DNA from: an uncultured Aquimarina sp.
GTDB taxonomy: Bacteria; Bacteroidota; Bacteroidia; Flavobacteriales; Flavobacteriaceae
Direction of reading: 5' to 3'
DNA length: 64,000 nucleotides
Assembly (NCBI GenBank): GCA_947502885.1
Contig: CANNBP010000011.1
Span: 62,001-126,000 of the forward strand
The notes under the pieces were generated by a model, which saw only the letters and a program-made list of their open reading frames with translations, had not been told where the DNA came from and did not search any database. The position numbers and the translations under genes were made by a program. This document shows positions 34,587 through 43,834 of the stretch, piece after piece. Numbering within the stretch: position 1 is the first letter of the stretch; every line of letters starts with the position of its first letter.

Positions 34587-35076
34587 AACCCTTTTCTTTT
34601 TATGTCCAACCGATTGCTTAGAATCAATTATAAATAATGTACATAGACATGAGAACTATTTTTATACTTCTCTGGGCAATTCTTTTCTATCTGATCTTGA
34701 AACTTTAGAGTATCTAAAAGAATTGATCAAAACACATAACATTAGAAAAATATACTTTATTCTTTCTAATGATAATCAAATTGTTTCAGACGCATTGGGA
34801 GGACATTTTTTTTCAGAAATTAAAGGCTTAGAAACATTTTATAATGAAGTTGCAATACAGATAGAAAACTCAAAAGCATCTTGGCAAACTGACCATAATC
34901 AATTCTCAATACTTTCTCATTACTTAAATAAAAAAATAAAAGAATTGCAACTTGAATTAGACAATCTATTTAATTATCCTATTAAAATAAGTGGTAAAAT
35001 ATATAATAGATATGACCATCTTTTTAACGATATATATTCTGGTTTCCTTTGTCAAGAAAAACATAGTTTGAATTAA
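34579..35076 (+). CDS. Unknown protein of the metal operon, possibly carbonic-anhydrase-like
   Basis: 165 residues from ATG 34579, which overlaps the previous gene in ATGCCTAA; the ATG at 34567 is less likely. LGNSFLSDLETLEYLKELIK followed by NIRKIYFILSNDNQIVSDAL is faintly like the core strand-helix of beta-carbonic anhydrases, but the Cys-Asp-His zinc ligands are not evident. The rest is helical. Last gene of the MerC-FolE operon. Function not assigned. Confidence 0.6.
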   Translation: MPKTLFFLCPTDCLESIINNVHRHENYFYTSLGNSFLSDLETLEYLKELIKTHNIRKIYFILSNDNQIVSDALGGHFFSEIKGLETFYNEVAIQIENSKASWQTDHNQFSILSHYLNKKIKELQLELDNLFNYPIKISGKIYNRYDHLFNDIYSGFLCQEKHSLN

Positions 35077-35149
35077 AATACCGCTATAATAATATACCTA
35101 AAAGAAAATAGTTTATTGTTTCTCAATTCTTTTTTTCTTTCTGTAAAAT

Positions 35150-35188
35150 TAAGTTCATAAAGGTTACAAAGTAACTTTTATGAACTTA
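35150..35188. terminator. Strong hairpin between convergent genes
   Basis: An 18-bp stem with one G-U pair (35150-35167 with 35171-35188) and a 3-base AAA loop. No long T tract follows on either strand, although T-rich sequence lies to its left. Most likely it ends the MerC-FolE operon and the convergent Fur gene. Confidence 0.6.
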
Positions 35189-35202
35189 AAATTTAAACAA
35201 TT

Positions 35203-35580
35203 TTATATACACTCTTTACATTTTCCTATAAGTAAAAATTGAGTTTCTTGTACCTCATAATTCTCTAGTTCGGGCACATTTATTTTATAAGGCAAGCATG
35301 TTATTTGGTTGCATGATTTACATTGAAAATGAATATGATTATGCAAGTTATGTTCTGAAGAACAATCTTTACAAATGGCATAATAAGCCCTACCATCATC
35401 TCCCGTTACAAAATGAACCTTTCCGCTTTCAGCAAATCGGTCTAATATTCTATATACAGTCGTTTTATTTACCTTAATAGGCATTGCTTCCAAAATCGTT
35501 TCTGCCGACATCGTATGAGATGCATTAGCCAGAATATCTAATACCAAATCTTGTTTTTGTGTATTCCTTCTTTTTTTCAT
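35203..35580 (-). CDS. Fur-family metal-responsive repressor (Zur/Nur-like)
   Basis: 125 residues. A winged helix at ~10-60 (SAETILEAMPIKVNKTTVYRILDRFAESG) is followed by the dimer/metal domain. HNLHNHIHFQCKSCNQITCL holds the regulatory His cluster and the first CxxC; CKECI at the C-terminus is the second CxxC of the structural zinc site. The family binds palindromes as a metal-loaded dimer. A perfect operator lies 38 bases before its start, so it is probably autoregulated. The neighbouring folE and MerC genes favour zinc as the metal; the operator 7-5-7 form is close to the Streptomyces Nur box (TTGCAA-N5-TTGCAA, from memory), so nickel cannot be excluded. Confidence 0.85.
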   Translation of the reverse strand: MKKRRNTQKQDLVLDILANASHTMSAETILEAMPIKVNKTTVYRILDRFAESGKVHFVTGDDGRAYYAICKDCSSEHNLHNHIHFQCKSCNQITCLPYKINVPELENYEVQETQFLLIGKCKECI

Positions 35581-35913
35581 AGTTAAAAGTGAAATAATGA
35601 TTCAATAATTCACTATTATTGCAAGTATGTTGCAATTGATTTTTAGCCGAAAGATACGAAAATTCCTTATTACTGTCTTCTTGGGTCTTTTAATCACACC
35701 AAATGCACTCTAAAAGTACAAAGTTACTTTTCTTCTTGTACTAAGTAGTAAACCTATCGCACAATGTAGTTACATCGGTTTTCTACAATTATTAATGAGC
35801 AAGATAACTCTAGGATTTATTTGGTGTTAAATACATAGAATACTTTGTCTTTCTGATATTGTTAACAAAGGCAAGAGTGATGTTTTTTATTAAAACTATA
35901 ATGAATTAACACA
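35581..35913. other. Divergent intergenic region
   Basis: Contains the Fur-type operator at 35618-35636 close to the Fur gene. The remaining ~270 bases up to the methyltransferase gene have no gene and no recognised motif. Confidence 0.5.
35618..35636. promoter_or_regulatory. Fur-type operator b at the repressor's own promoter
   Basis: ATTGCAA-GTATG-TTGCAAT, perfect 7-bp arms and a 5-base spacer, 38 bases upstream of the Fur gene start. Only one copy is seen here, in contrast to pairs at the two structural operons. Confidence 0.8.
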
Positions 35914-36525
35914 ATGGCTACCGACTGGAAAAATCATTACACCTATTTTCTTGAAAAGAAGTATTCGCCTGCCGCGACTCTTCAGAAAACAATTCATATC
36001 ATATCAATAGAGTCCGGTTTTGAGAATAAACATGCGTTGGATTTGGGCTCTGGTACAGGCATAGACACTTTTGCGCTTTTAGAAGCTGGATTTAAGGTTA
36101 CTGCTATAGATAAAGAAACAGAAGGGCTTACTCATTTATATAACTCAATACCCAATGATTTAAAAAAACATTTTAAAACCCTTGTATTAAATTTTAACCG
36201 CATAACTACATTGCCTGAAGCTCAGCTAATAAATGCCAGTTTTAGTCTTCCGTTTTGCTCACCGACCCATTTTGAGTCCTTATGGCAGGCAATTGTACAG
36301 GCATTACCAGCCAAAGCATTTTTTTGCGGGCATTTTTTTGGCCCTAAAGATAGTTGGAACACTCAAAAAAATTCTCACATGACATTTCATTCTAACATTG
36401 AAATTGCCAAGCTTCTAGAAAATTTTGATGTTATTGTTAATAAAGAAATAGCCGAAGAAGGAAAAACCATTTCTGGAACTCCAAAATATTGGCATGTTTT
36501 TCATGTTGTTGCTAGAAAAATATAA
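35914..36525 (+). CDS. Class I SAM-dependent methyltransferase
   Basis: 203 residues. The SAM-binding motif I is ALDLGSGTGIDTFALLEAGF (residues ~41-60), followed by VTAIDKE (acidic end of beta 2) and LINASFSLPFCSP (motif II-III region). It has the Rossmann-fold length of a tellurite-resistance TehB-like methyltransferase: FCGHFFGPKDSWNTQK and EGKTISGTPKYWHVFHVVARK near the end. The substrate is unknown. It converges on the MATE gene at the end of the metallophore-type operon with only 21 bases between the stops, and there is no evidence that it belongs to that system. Confidence 0.85.
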   Translation: MATDWKNHYTYFLEKKYSPAATLQKTIHIISIESGFENKHALDLGSGTGIDTFALLEAGFKVTAIDKETEGLTHLYNSIPNDLKKHFKTLVLNFNRITTLPEAQLINASFSLPFCSPTHFESLWQAIVQALPAKAFFCGHFFGPKDSWNTQKNSHMTFHSNIEIAKLLENFDVIVNKEIAEEGKTISGTPKYWHVFHVVARKI

Positions 36526-36546
36526 CTAAGAAACTCATTAATTCTC

Positions 36547-37908
36547 TTAAGCTGCTTTTGATGGTATTGAAATAGGTGTTTTTATTTTCTTTTTCACACT
36601 TTGCACTAATCGCCACGCAAATATTGCATAAAAGATGTTTTCTACAATAAGTACATAATACAACCCCTCTAACCCATAAAAACGTCTAAAAACCCATAAC
36701 AAAGGAAGAAACAGTAAAATTGGACGTAATAAAGGAAGTATACTAGCCTCTTTTGCTTTTCCCAAAGATTGAAATAAAATAATAGCACTTGAACCAATTG
36801 GCAAAACTAATAAAACCAAAAATACAGCGCGTATCCTCCATAAAGTTGTTACATCAGGAATAGTTTGGTTTACCATAATTTTCAAAAGCTCTTCTGTAAA
36901 ACAAAGAACAGGAATCAATAAAGTTATTGCAAAAAGAACCGCACCCTTTGTAAACAGTGCAAATGCCTTTTGTATTTTATGGTAGTTTTTTGCTCCATAA
37001 TTTACACCTACAATGGGTTGTAATGGTTGTAAAAAACCTAATATTGGAATGGCCATAAAGGTAAACACCCGTAATACTCCACTAAATAAAGTAATATCAG
37101 TAACGGTACCTAAAGTGGTCAAAACCTGAAACAAAAAGAAATGCTTTACCGTATTTGAAAGTTGTAACAAACTTGAGGAAAAACCTACTTTCAATATTTC
37201 TCTGATAATGGTTTGATCCATATTGAACTGAAAGAATCTTCCTGAAGGAAACTGAGACTTGTTCGAATACAAATATATAGAAGTAGCAAGAGCATAAATC
37301 CCCATAGCAATAACGCTACTTAAAGCAGCTCCAGCAATGCCTAGTTGAAGTATCTCCATAAAAAAAGGAGTGCATACTATATTTATAACCACAGACAAAA
37401 TAGTATAATGCATCGCCTGTTTTATATTCCCTTCTGCACGTATCAATCCATTTGCTGTTAATCCAAATATCGAAAAGAAAAAACCTATACTGTAAACTTT
37501 TATATATGAGATTGCATAAAAAGCCACCTTTTCTTTTGCTCCCAAAAGCTCAACCAACTCTTCTGCGAAGAGTTGGCAAGCTACGAACAAAACAAAAGCA
37601 CTTAATATGGATATGCTTCTAACGTTAGGCAGAATTTTTCTTTGAGTGTTTACGTCTTTAGAACCTAATGAACGACTAAGTAATGAAGAACTTCCGGCTG
37701 CAATACATACAATGATGCTATTAATAACCAATGTAAAAGGAAATAAAATAGATATGGCAGCAAAAGCTTCTTGATTTTCAAAGTGACTTATATAAAAAGC
37801 ATCAATTATTGTATTGAGACTCACCACCATCATTCCCATAATACTTGGAATTGATAATTTTATCATCAATTGTTTTAAAGGAGTATTTTGCAGATCTATT
37901 TTTGCCAT
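36547..37908 (-). CDS. MATE-family multidrug/toxin exporter
   Basis: 453 residues with about 12 TM helices. PSIMGMMVVSLNTIIDAFYI, AAISILFPFTLVINSIIVCI and AAGSSSLLSRSLGSKD are typical of MATE (NorM/DinF-like) Na+ or H+ antiporters; the second half repeats the pattern (PILGFLQPLQPIVGVNYGAK). It starts directly after the stop codon of the DUF5916 gene (TAGATG), so the two are co-transcribed. At the end of the putative metallophore operon it could export the product or an intermediate; this is inference. Confidence 0.9.
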   Translation of the reverse strand: MAKIDLQNTPLKQLMIKLSIPSIMGMMVVSLNTIIDAFYISHFENQEAFAAISILFPFTLVINSIIVCIAAGSSSLLSRSLGSKDVNTQRKILPNVRSISILSAFVLFVACQLFAEELVELLGAKEKVAFYAISYIKVYSIGFFFSIFGLTANGLIRAEGNIKQAMHYTILSVVINIVCTPFFMEILQLGIAGAALSSVIAMGIYALATSIYLYSNKSQFPSGRFFQFNMDQTIIREILKVGFSSSLLQLSNTVKHFFLFQVLTTLGTVTDITLFSGVLRVFTFMAIPILGFLQPLQPIVGVNYGAKNYHKIQKAFALFTKGAVLFAITLLIPVLCFTEELLKIMVNQTIPDVTTLWRIRAVFLVLLVLPIGSSAIILFQSLGKAKEASILPLLRPILLFLPLLWVFRRFYGLEGLYYVLIVENIFYAIFAWRLVQSVKKKIKTPISIPSKAA

Positions 37909-40125
37909 CTAAAATTGCTTTAAAAAAGTAAGTTTACCTATTAACTGCTGATTATTTGCTGGATTCAAGCGATCCATAGATCGGGTTTCGTTAAAAACCA
38001 AATAAATAAAAGATAACGGAGCATACTCCCAACTAAATCGTGCATTCCAAAATCCTTGTTTACTAAACGAATTATACTGATAAGATCCTGTAAGTTGCAG
38101 TTGAGGTGAAATAGCTAAACGAGAATTTGCATTATATATATGGGTATCTTTGTCTTCTTTTGCGATTCCTAAATTCTGTAGCGCATTGTATTCATAATCT
38201 GCACCAATTGAAATATGTGGGATAGGAGCATATCGGATTCCTGATTTTATGATTGTACGATTTCCATTGTAAAACCCTCCCCAAGACAAAGACGACGATA
38301 TCGACAACTTTTTTGATTGATCACTACGGTATCGAATGGTTTGTCGATTATAGAAATATTTTTTTTGTTCTATTGCAATCCCCACGGGACTAAACTCAAA
38401 GTTTACGTTTTGCCAGGTTGGCGTAACAGCATATTCTAAAAAGCTATTATCACTAAAAAAAGCATATAGAGGAAACAAGTATAAGTTGGCTTGCTGAAAG
38501 TTCTCAGGGTTTTCATAATCATGGTAATAGTTAAAGAAAAAACCAGGATCCCATCGCCGAATCCATTTGATTTTTTTTGGTCGAATAATAAAATAGCCTC
38601 CAGGATCATGATGAACAGCATTATTTTGGAAAACAAACCCCGTACCTGGCAAATAATCTTTACTTACAAAATCCGAAGACCACCCCCAATACATATGACT
38701 ACTTCGATATGCTGCCAAAAGACTTCCTGCTACTCCCTTTCTATCTTCGCTTTCGTCATAAGTACCAGACAATAAATATGAAAGAGACCAAGTATCATTA
38801 AATCTCATAAAACCATCTACTGTAGCTGTAGAATTGTTATTTGTTTGCCCATCTATGGTTTCATGAGATTCATCAAGACGATGATTATACATTATACCAA
38901 TATTGTTTTCTTTACCAAAGTTTTGGGTGTATCGTAACACTCCAAAATTGGCAGCAGCACTATTATCAGCTTCCCTTTGTCGAATGTATAAAGCTCCTAA
39001 TGTTCTATTTTCGTTACGGTCTGTAAATCTACCCCCTACATCTAAAGGAACTGGAGTTGCATTAAAATTTCCTTGTAATCCAATCTTCCTACTAAAAAAA
39101 GGAAGTACTGATCTGCTAGAGCTCCCGGCCCAAATCCCCGAGTTTTCTAAAAAAAAAGACCTGCGTTCTGGGAAAAAGAGGTTAAAACGTTCTAAGTTAT
39201 TTACCGTAAGATCAACATCGGCCTGTGCAAAATCAGTATTAACAGTAAGATCAAGAACAGATCTGGGGTTGAATGCCCATTTTACATCTAATCCCGTTTT
39301 AGGGTCATGTTCTGATGTTTTTTCCCCCATAGACTCATTTCTGGTATACTTAGATAGCACAAACGGTTCGACCCGAAGATTAATACTGGCGTTTGGTAAT
39401 TCTAAGCCTTTTAACTGAGCCGCATAGGTCATTCGGTATTGGCTGGCTGCTTGAGGAATGGGAGGAAAAACTGTTTGCTCATAATCTCTTCGTGCAAGGC
39501 GACTCATGGTAATCCCCCATGTGATTTCTTTTCCATTTTTTGGTTTTTCATAGCGTAATGCTTTAAATGGTATTGCAAATTCTGCATAATACCCTTGTTC
39601 TGTTCGATGCGTTCGTACTGTCCAGAGAGCATTCCAGTTAGCATCTCGACTTCTGTCATTAAAATCTTGTAGATCTTTTTGATTTCCAAAAGGTGTAGTT
39701 TGAAAGGAAACACTATATTGTTTTAGGTTCTGCGCATCTATTTGAATTGCAAAAATATCGTTCTCTCCTTCTTTAAAATCACGTTGAAGGTTTTGAACTC
39801 GAATTCCTTTTTTCCCTAAAGAGTCTTTACAAAAAACTCCGAAATAAATATTTTTTTCATCAAACAGAACTTTTACTTCTGTTTCGTATTTATAGGCCCC
39901 ACCTTGTCTGGGTTCTCTTCTAAAAAAATCCTTTGTTACACGCGCTTGTTGCCAATCATCTTCAATGAGTTTTCCATCTATCTTAATTTCTCCTGAAGCT
40001 TTTTTTGCCTCAATAGCCAAAGGGTGTTCGGGTGGTGAAAAGTCATTGGTTTGTGCTATTACACCTTGTATTGCCATACAGTATAATAGAAGAATATATT
40101 GTGTTTTATGTAAAGTAAAGTTCAC
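37909..40125 (-). CDS. DUF5916 outer-membrane protein with CBM9-like N-terminus
   Basis: 738 residues with a signal peptide ending GVIAQ (~25). The N-terminal ~190 residues resemble a CBM9-like sandwich (IKIDGKLIEDDWQQARVTKDF, VKVLFDEKNIYFGVFCKD). The rest is DUF5916: FNPRSVLDLTVNTDFAQADVD, FNLFFPERRSFFLENSGIW, and a series of amphipathic strands that end in KLTFLKQF, with a terminal Phe as in outer-membrane barrels. The function of DUF5916 proteins is not known; they are widespread in Bacteroidetes. A 91-base gap separates it from the ABC permease gene, so it may be part of the same transcript. Confidence 0.85.
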   Translation of the reverse strand: MNFTLHKTQYILLLYCMAIQGVIAQTNDFSPPEHPLAIEAKKASGEIKIDGKLIEDDWQQARVTKDFFRREPRQGGAYKYETEVKVLFDEKNIYFGVFCKDSLGKKGIRVQNLQRDFKEGENDIFAIQIDAQNLKQYSVSFQTTPFGNQKDLQDFNDRSRDANWNALWTVRTHRTEQGYYAEFAIPFKALRYEKPKNGKEITWGITMSRLARRDYEQTVFPPIPQAASQYRMTYAAQLKGLELPNASINLRVEPFVLSKYTRNESMGEKTSEHDPKTGLDVKWAFNPRSVLDLTVNTDFAQADVDLTVNNLERFNLFFPERRSFFLENSGIWAGSSSRSVLPFFSRKIGLQGNFNATPVPLDVGGRFTDRNENRTLGALYIRQREADNSAAANFGVLRYTQNFGKENNIGIMYNHRLDESHETIDGQTNNNSTATVDGFMRFNDTWSLSYLLSGTYDESEDRKGVAGSLLAAYRSSHMYWGWSSDFVSKDYLPGTGFVFQNNAVHHDPGGYFIIRPKKIKWIRRWDPGFFFNYYHDYENPENFQQANLYLFPLYAFFSDNSFLEYAVTPTWQNVNFEFSPVGIAIEQKKYFYNRQTIRYRSDQSKKLSISSSLSWGGFYNGNRTIIKSGIRYAPIPHISIGADYEYNALQNLGIAKEDKDTHIYNANSRLAISPQLQLTGSYQYNSFSKQGFWNARFSWEYAPLSFIYLVFNETRSMDRLNPANNQQLIGKLTFLKQF

Positions 40126-40216
40126 TAAATAACAGTTTAAATTGAATAATAATTGTTCGTTTTTTGATGTGTTTTTGATGAGTATTTGTATTAAAATGAA
40201 TTCGTAATCCCTCTTC

Positions 40217-41653
40217 TTAAGTATGTTTTCGTCTTAGAAACAGCCATCCTATAATCATAAATAAAACAGAAGTAATTAGTATTTTCCCTAAATCCATTAC
40301 TAGATTCGATCCTAGGTTTTTTTTCCCTATTAACTGAAATTGAGGGCGATTTTTATAATCACTTTGCGTAATACTTTTATCCCAAAACAATTTTTCGAAA
40401 TAGAAAGCAGTGATTTGATCATGAAAGATTTTAATCGATTTTTGAAAATGTTGATAAGAACAAACATCGGTATGTCCTGCTTGATTAAACAGCTCTTGAA
40501 TATTTATTGCTGGGCTGATCCAGTTCATTTTTTTGGTCCACAAATCCCTTTGGTGCACCTGATGCCTATACGTCTCTACATGAGAAGTATTATGAATATC
40601 TTGTAAAGATGTTAACCCAGCATATGCCTTTGCCGCTAGATCATTAGACAAAGAATCCTTAGGTCTATAATAACGAGGGTCATGTGTAAAAAAATCTTGA
40701 ATGATTTGATGCGCCTCATTGGGATCATTTTCATTATCCATGCTATTTCTTCTAGAAATGGTAGCTAATGGGGTATTATCAATAGGATATTGAATCGTCA
40801 CCAAAATGTTTAAAATAGCTGGAATGACAATTAATAATACCAACCAAATCCCCAAGCTTATAATCGCATTAAAAGCTGAGCTCATCTTTAACCCAATAAT
40901 AAATAACATTACTCCAAACCAAAATGAGCAATACATAAGCACTCCCACACACCATATGAAAACAGGAAATTGGTTATCTGCCTTTAAAATATTACCACTG
41001 CACAATAAACCAAGTAAGGTAACTCCTAAAGCCAAGGCAGTAATAAGAATAAAATAAAACGCCCATTGAGATATTACAATTCGATCAACTCCTAAAGTTT
41101 GGAGCTTAAGCATTGGTAAAATTCCTTGTTCTTTCTCTTGGGCATAAAGACTGTATGTAAACGTTATGATAAGTAATGGAAAAAGGTAGATGATTACAAA
41201 AGATAAATCAAAATTTCCCACAAACAGTTTTAACGGATTAGCAAGATCATTCTCAAAAATTTGATAATACAAACTCATACCTGTTAGTCTATAATAAAAA
41301 GGATTGAGATCTAATTGTCCAATAGACAAAGGTGCATAATCATGTATTGAAAAAATAGCATTATAGGTATGGCGGTGCCATGCAAAAGCAGGATTAGAAG
41401 CATTTACATAACGTCTTTTTTGTTCTGAGTTGGTTACTTCGTTTTTGAAAGCTTCTTCATACTCTTGAAATTCTTTAGATTCAATTTTAGAAATATCATC
41501 TATCGTTTCTTTTTGCGAGTTTACCAACAATATTCCATTAAATACTGAAGCAATCCCTAAAACCAGAACTCCAACCAATAAACCTATCTGAAACCTATTC
41601 CTTACGAAAAGAAGCCACTCATTTTTTATGATAATTTTGAATACACTAAGCAT
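40217..41653 (-). CDS. ABC-2 type permease (second subunit)
   Basis: 478 residues from ATG 41653 (MLSVFKIIIKNEWLLFVRNR). The upstream in-frame ATG would extend deep into the previous gene. One TM follows the N-terminus (IGLLVGVLVLGIASVFNGIL), then a ~130-residue periplasmic loop, then a five-TM core beginning with LSFVIIYLFPLLIITFTYSL and YAQEKEQGILPMLKLQTLGV, the cytoplasmic E-x-E-x-G coupling element of ABC-2 permeases. It overlaps the first permease gene by 8 bases. With that protein and the ATPase it forms a NosFY-like transporter. Confidence 0.85.
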   Translation of the reverse strand: MLSVFKIIIKNEWLLFVRNRFQIGLLVGVLVLGIASVFNGILLVNSQKETIDDISKIESKEFQEYEEAFKNEVTNSEQKRRYVNASNPAFAWHRHTYNAIFSIHDYAPLSIGQLDLNPFYYRLTGMSLYYQIFENDLANPLKLFVGNFDLSFVIIYLFPLLIITFTYSLYAQEKEQGILPMLKLQTLGVDRIVISQWAFYFILITALALGVTLLGLLCSGNILKADNQFPVFIWCVGVLMYCSFWFGVMLFIIGLKMSSAFNAIISLGIWLVLLIVIPAILNILVTIQYPIDNTPLATISRRNSMDNENDPNEAHQIIQDFFTHDPRYYRPKDSLSNDLAAKAYAGLTSLQDIHNTSHVETYRHQVHQRDLWTKKMNWISPAINIQELFNQAGHTDVCSYQHFQKSIKIFHDQITAFYFEKLFWDKSITQSDYKNRPQFQLIGKKNLGSNLVMDLGKILITSVLFMIIGWLFLRRKHT

Positions 41654-43082
41654 AAATAGGTTTAATTTTTTTTGAATAACTGTAAATCGCGAGTAATAGG
41701 AGTAGGATCCATGTAATGATTGCAATTATTTCTATAAAGTAATAAGTAATAACACGTTTAACAGACGTTGTTGTGTATGTAAACGGTGTAATAGTCTTCC
41801 ATAAATTTTCATCAGCTTTATATTCAAAAAATTCTCCATTTCTTGAGTTTTCGGCTAAATCCATATTCATTTTCTTGACCAAATTTCTTCTGTAAGTTTC
41901 GGTATGTTTATGAAAATGAAAATAAGCGTTTACATCTGTTGAAGAGAGTCCCATAGATAAGTTCCTTATTGCTATATAAGGACTAATAAAACTAGCCCAA
42001 CTACTTATACTATTTTGTTTTTCAATAGTTTGCTCAAGTTTTCTCCAATGATAATCATAAACTTTTCCCGCATAATCCTCGCCAGCTTGCAAACTAATTC
42101 CTAAAAAATTTAAAGGAAGCTGATGCAAAGAATCCTTTTTATATTTTTCTAAATAAGTTTTCTCTAATTCTTTTCTTCTTTCAGGTGCAGAAAGGTCTCC
42201 GTCTAACCCATTTTTAATATCGTCTGCGATAGCGCTTCTAAAAGCTTTTAATGAAGGTAAGGGAGTTGTTTGCGTGCCTATATTTGTTGATGCTTTAGGT
42301 ACAATAACAGTAAAAAGTACCCAAACAGATAACAACACGAGTAACGAATTACGGCTCGTTTTTGAAAGCATAGAAACCCATACCGATAAGGTCACAAAAA
42401 TAATAATATACAATACGTATAAAGCAAGTAATAAAAGAACGCGAAAAGACAAATTCTGAATAACATCTGTATTTGCATAACTACCTGAAAAAATCAGAGC
42501 CAATGTAAAAAATGGAATCAATAGTGAAAATAAAATCAGTAAATTGGCCATAATCTTTCCTGTTGCAATGGTACTATAAGAAACATGCTGACTCATTAAT
42601 AATCTTAGAGTTCCATTTTCTTTTTCGGATGTAAAAGAATTAAAGGATAAAAAAATAATTAACAACGGAATAAGAAGTTGAAATACCAATGCAGCACTAA
42701 GCTGTCCAAAACGAATTGTACTGCTATATTCTTGAGCTGGCCTAAACATAAATTCATGTTGGTAATGGGCTTCTAAATATTTGGAAGTTCCTGTAAAGGT
42801 ATCTAACCCAAAATCAAACAAGCTTAAAAGCGTTTTAGGTTTAAAAACAAAGGTGCCATAATGAGCAGCTGTGTGAGGATTCTTATCTATTTGATGCAAC
42901 CATTCACTTCTACGCTGCTCTTGAGCCAATCGTACGTTTTCTTGTTGCTGTTTATATGTAATGTATCCAGCCCATAAAGCAGTACTTAATAACAATATGA
43001 TAATAATAGCCATGATCCTTATCAGACGTTGTCTTAGGGCTATTTTAATTTCTTTTTTAATAAGTAATTTTAAAACTTTCAT
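41646..43082 (-). CDS. ABC-2 type permease (first subunit)
   Basis: 478 residues, same architecture as the following permease and clearly paralogous: N-terminal TM (IMAIIIILLLSTALWAGYIT), a large extracytoplasmic loop, FQLLIPLLIIFLSFNSFTSE with KENGTLRLLMSQHVSYS (the ABC-2 coupling motif), then five more TMs ending in a basic tail. A heterodimer with the next protein is likely. Transporters of this kind (DUF3526-type permeases) are found next to TonB receptors and metal loci in Bacteroidetes. They may export or import; direction cannot be read from sequence. Confidence 0.85.
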   Translation of the reverse strand: MKVLKLLIKKEIKIALRQRLIRIMAIIIILLLSTALWAGYITYKQQQENVRLAQEQRRSEWLHQIDKNPHTAAHYGTFVFKPKTLLSLFDFGLDTFTGTSKYLEAHYQHEFMFRPAQEYSSTIRFGQLSAALVFQLLIPLLIIFLSFNSFTSEKENGTLRLLMSQHVSYSTIATGKIMANLLILFSLLIPFFTLALIFSGSYANTDVIQNLSFRVLLLLALYVLYIIIFVTLSVWVSMLSKTSRNSLLVLLSVWVLFTVIVPKASTNIGTQTTPLPSLKAFRSAIADDIKNGLDGDLSAPERRKELEKTYLEKYKKDSLHQLPLNFLGISLQAGEDYAGKVYDYHWRKLEQTIEKQNSISSWASFISPYIAIRNLSMGLSSTDVNAYFHFHKHTETYRRNLVKKMNMDLAENSRNGEFFEYKADENLWKTITPFTYTTTSVKRVITYYFIEIIAIITWILLLLLAIYSYSKKIKPIYA

Positions 43083-43132
43083 TGTTAAAAAAGTTGGTCG
43101 TGATCATTAAAGATTGGTACGATTTATGAAAA

Positions 43133-43834
43133 TTAGTTTTTCATGTGTTTTAAATAAAGGCTCTCTAGATCTAAAAAACTCACTGAGTCTGTATTAAAAT
43201 TTTCTAGTAATTGTCCTTCTTTCATAATACCAATGTGGGTTCCAGTATCTTTTGCTCTAAACAAATCATGTGTTGCCATAAGAATGGTAACTCCGTTTTC
43301 TTTCATTTCGAGTAATAGTTCAGAGAATTCATTACTGGCTTTAGGGTCTAGACCAGACGTAGGTTCATCTAATAAAAGAATTTTAGAATTACGTGCCCTT
43401 GCCAATGCAATACCTACTTTTTGTCGCATACCTTTAGAATAGCTATGAACCCGTTTGTGTATAAAATCACACTGTAAACCCGATTGAAGCAAAATGTGCT
43501 CCAATTCATCTTTACTTAAAGGGTTTCTTGCCAAACCACAAAAGAAACCAAGGTTTTCTAACCCGGTTAGGTTTTTATAAAGCATTAAATTTTCTGGAAT
43601 ATATGAGATCAACCCTTTCGTTTTTTTAGGATTAGCCTTTACATCCATATTACCTACTAATGCTTTACCTTTTGTGGCTCCTATAAAGTTTAAAAACAAA
43701 TTGATCGTGGTCGATTTTCCCGCTCCATTGGCTCCTAGTAGACAAAAAATCTGTCCAGGGTCAATAGAAAGGTTTAGAGATTTTACCGCAGTAAAATCTC
43801 CATATTTTTTGGTTAAATCAATTGCTTGTAACAT
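43133..43834 (-). CDS. ABC transporter ATPase subunit (NosF/CcmA-like)
   Basis: 233 residues. Walker A GANGAGKSTTINLF (~33-46), Q-loop region YIPENLMLYKNLTGLENLGF, signature YSKGMRQKVGIALA, Walker B KILLLDEPTSGLDP and switch His in LMATHDLFRAKDTG are all intact, so the protein is an active ATPase. It belongs to the NosF/CcmA branch that pairs with ABC-2 permeases, which are encoded next. Its ATG overlaps the stop of the lipoprotein gene (TAATG), so translation is coupled and the lipoprotein and transporter are one operon. Confidence 0.92.
   Translation of the reverse strand: MLQAIDLTKKYGDFTAVKSLNLSIDPGQIFCLLGANGAGKSTTINLFLNFIGATKGKALVGNMDVKANPKKTKGLISYIPENLMLYKNLTGLENLGFFCGLARNPLSKDELEHILLQSGLQCDFIHKRVHSYSKGMRQKVGIALARARNSKILLLDEPTSGLDPKASNEFSELLLEMKENGVTILMATHDLFRAKDTGTHIGIMKEGQLLENFNTDSVSFLDLESLYLKHMKN

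Noticed and set aside
43083..43132. Internal terminator or promoter between the ABC ATPase and first permease genes
   Set aside because: 50-base gap with no stem or promoter element; treated as one operon.
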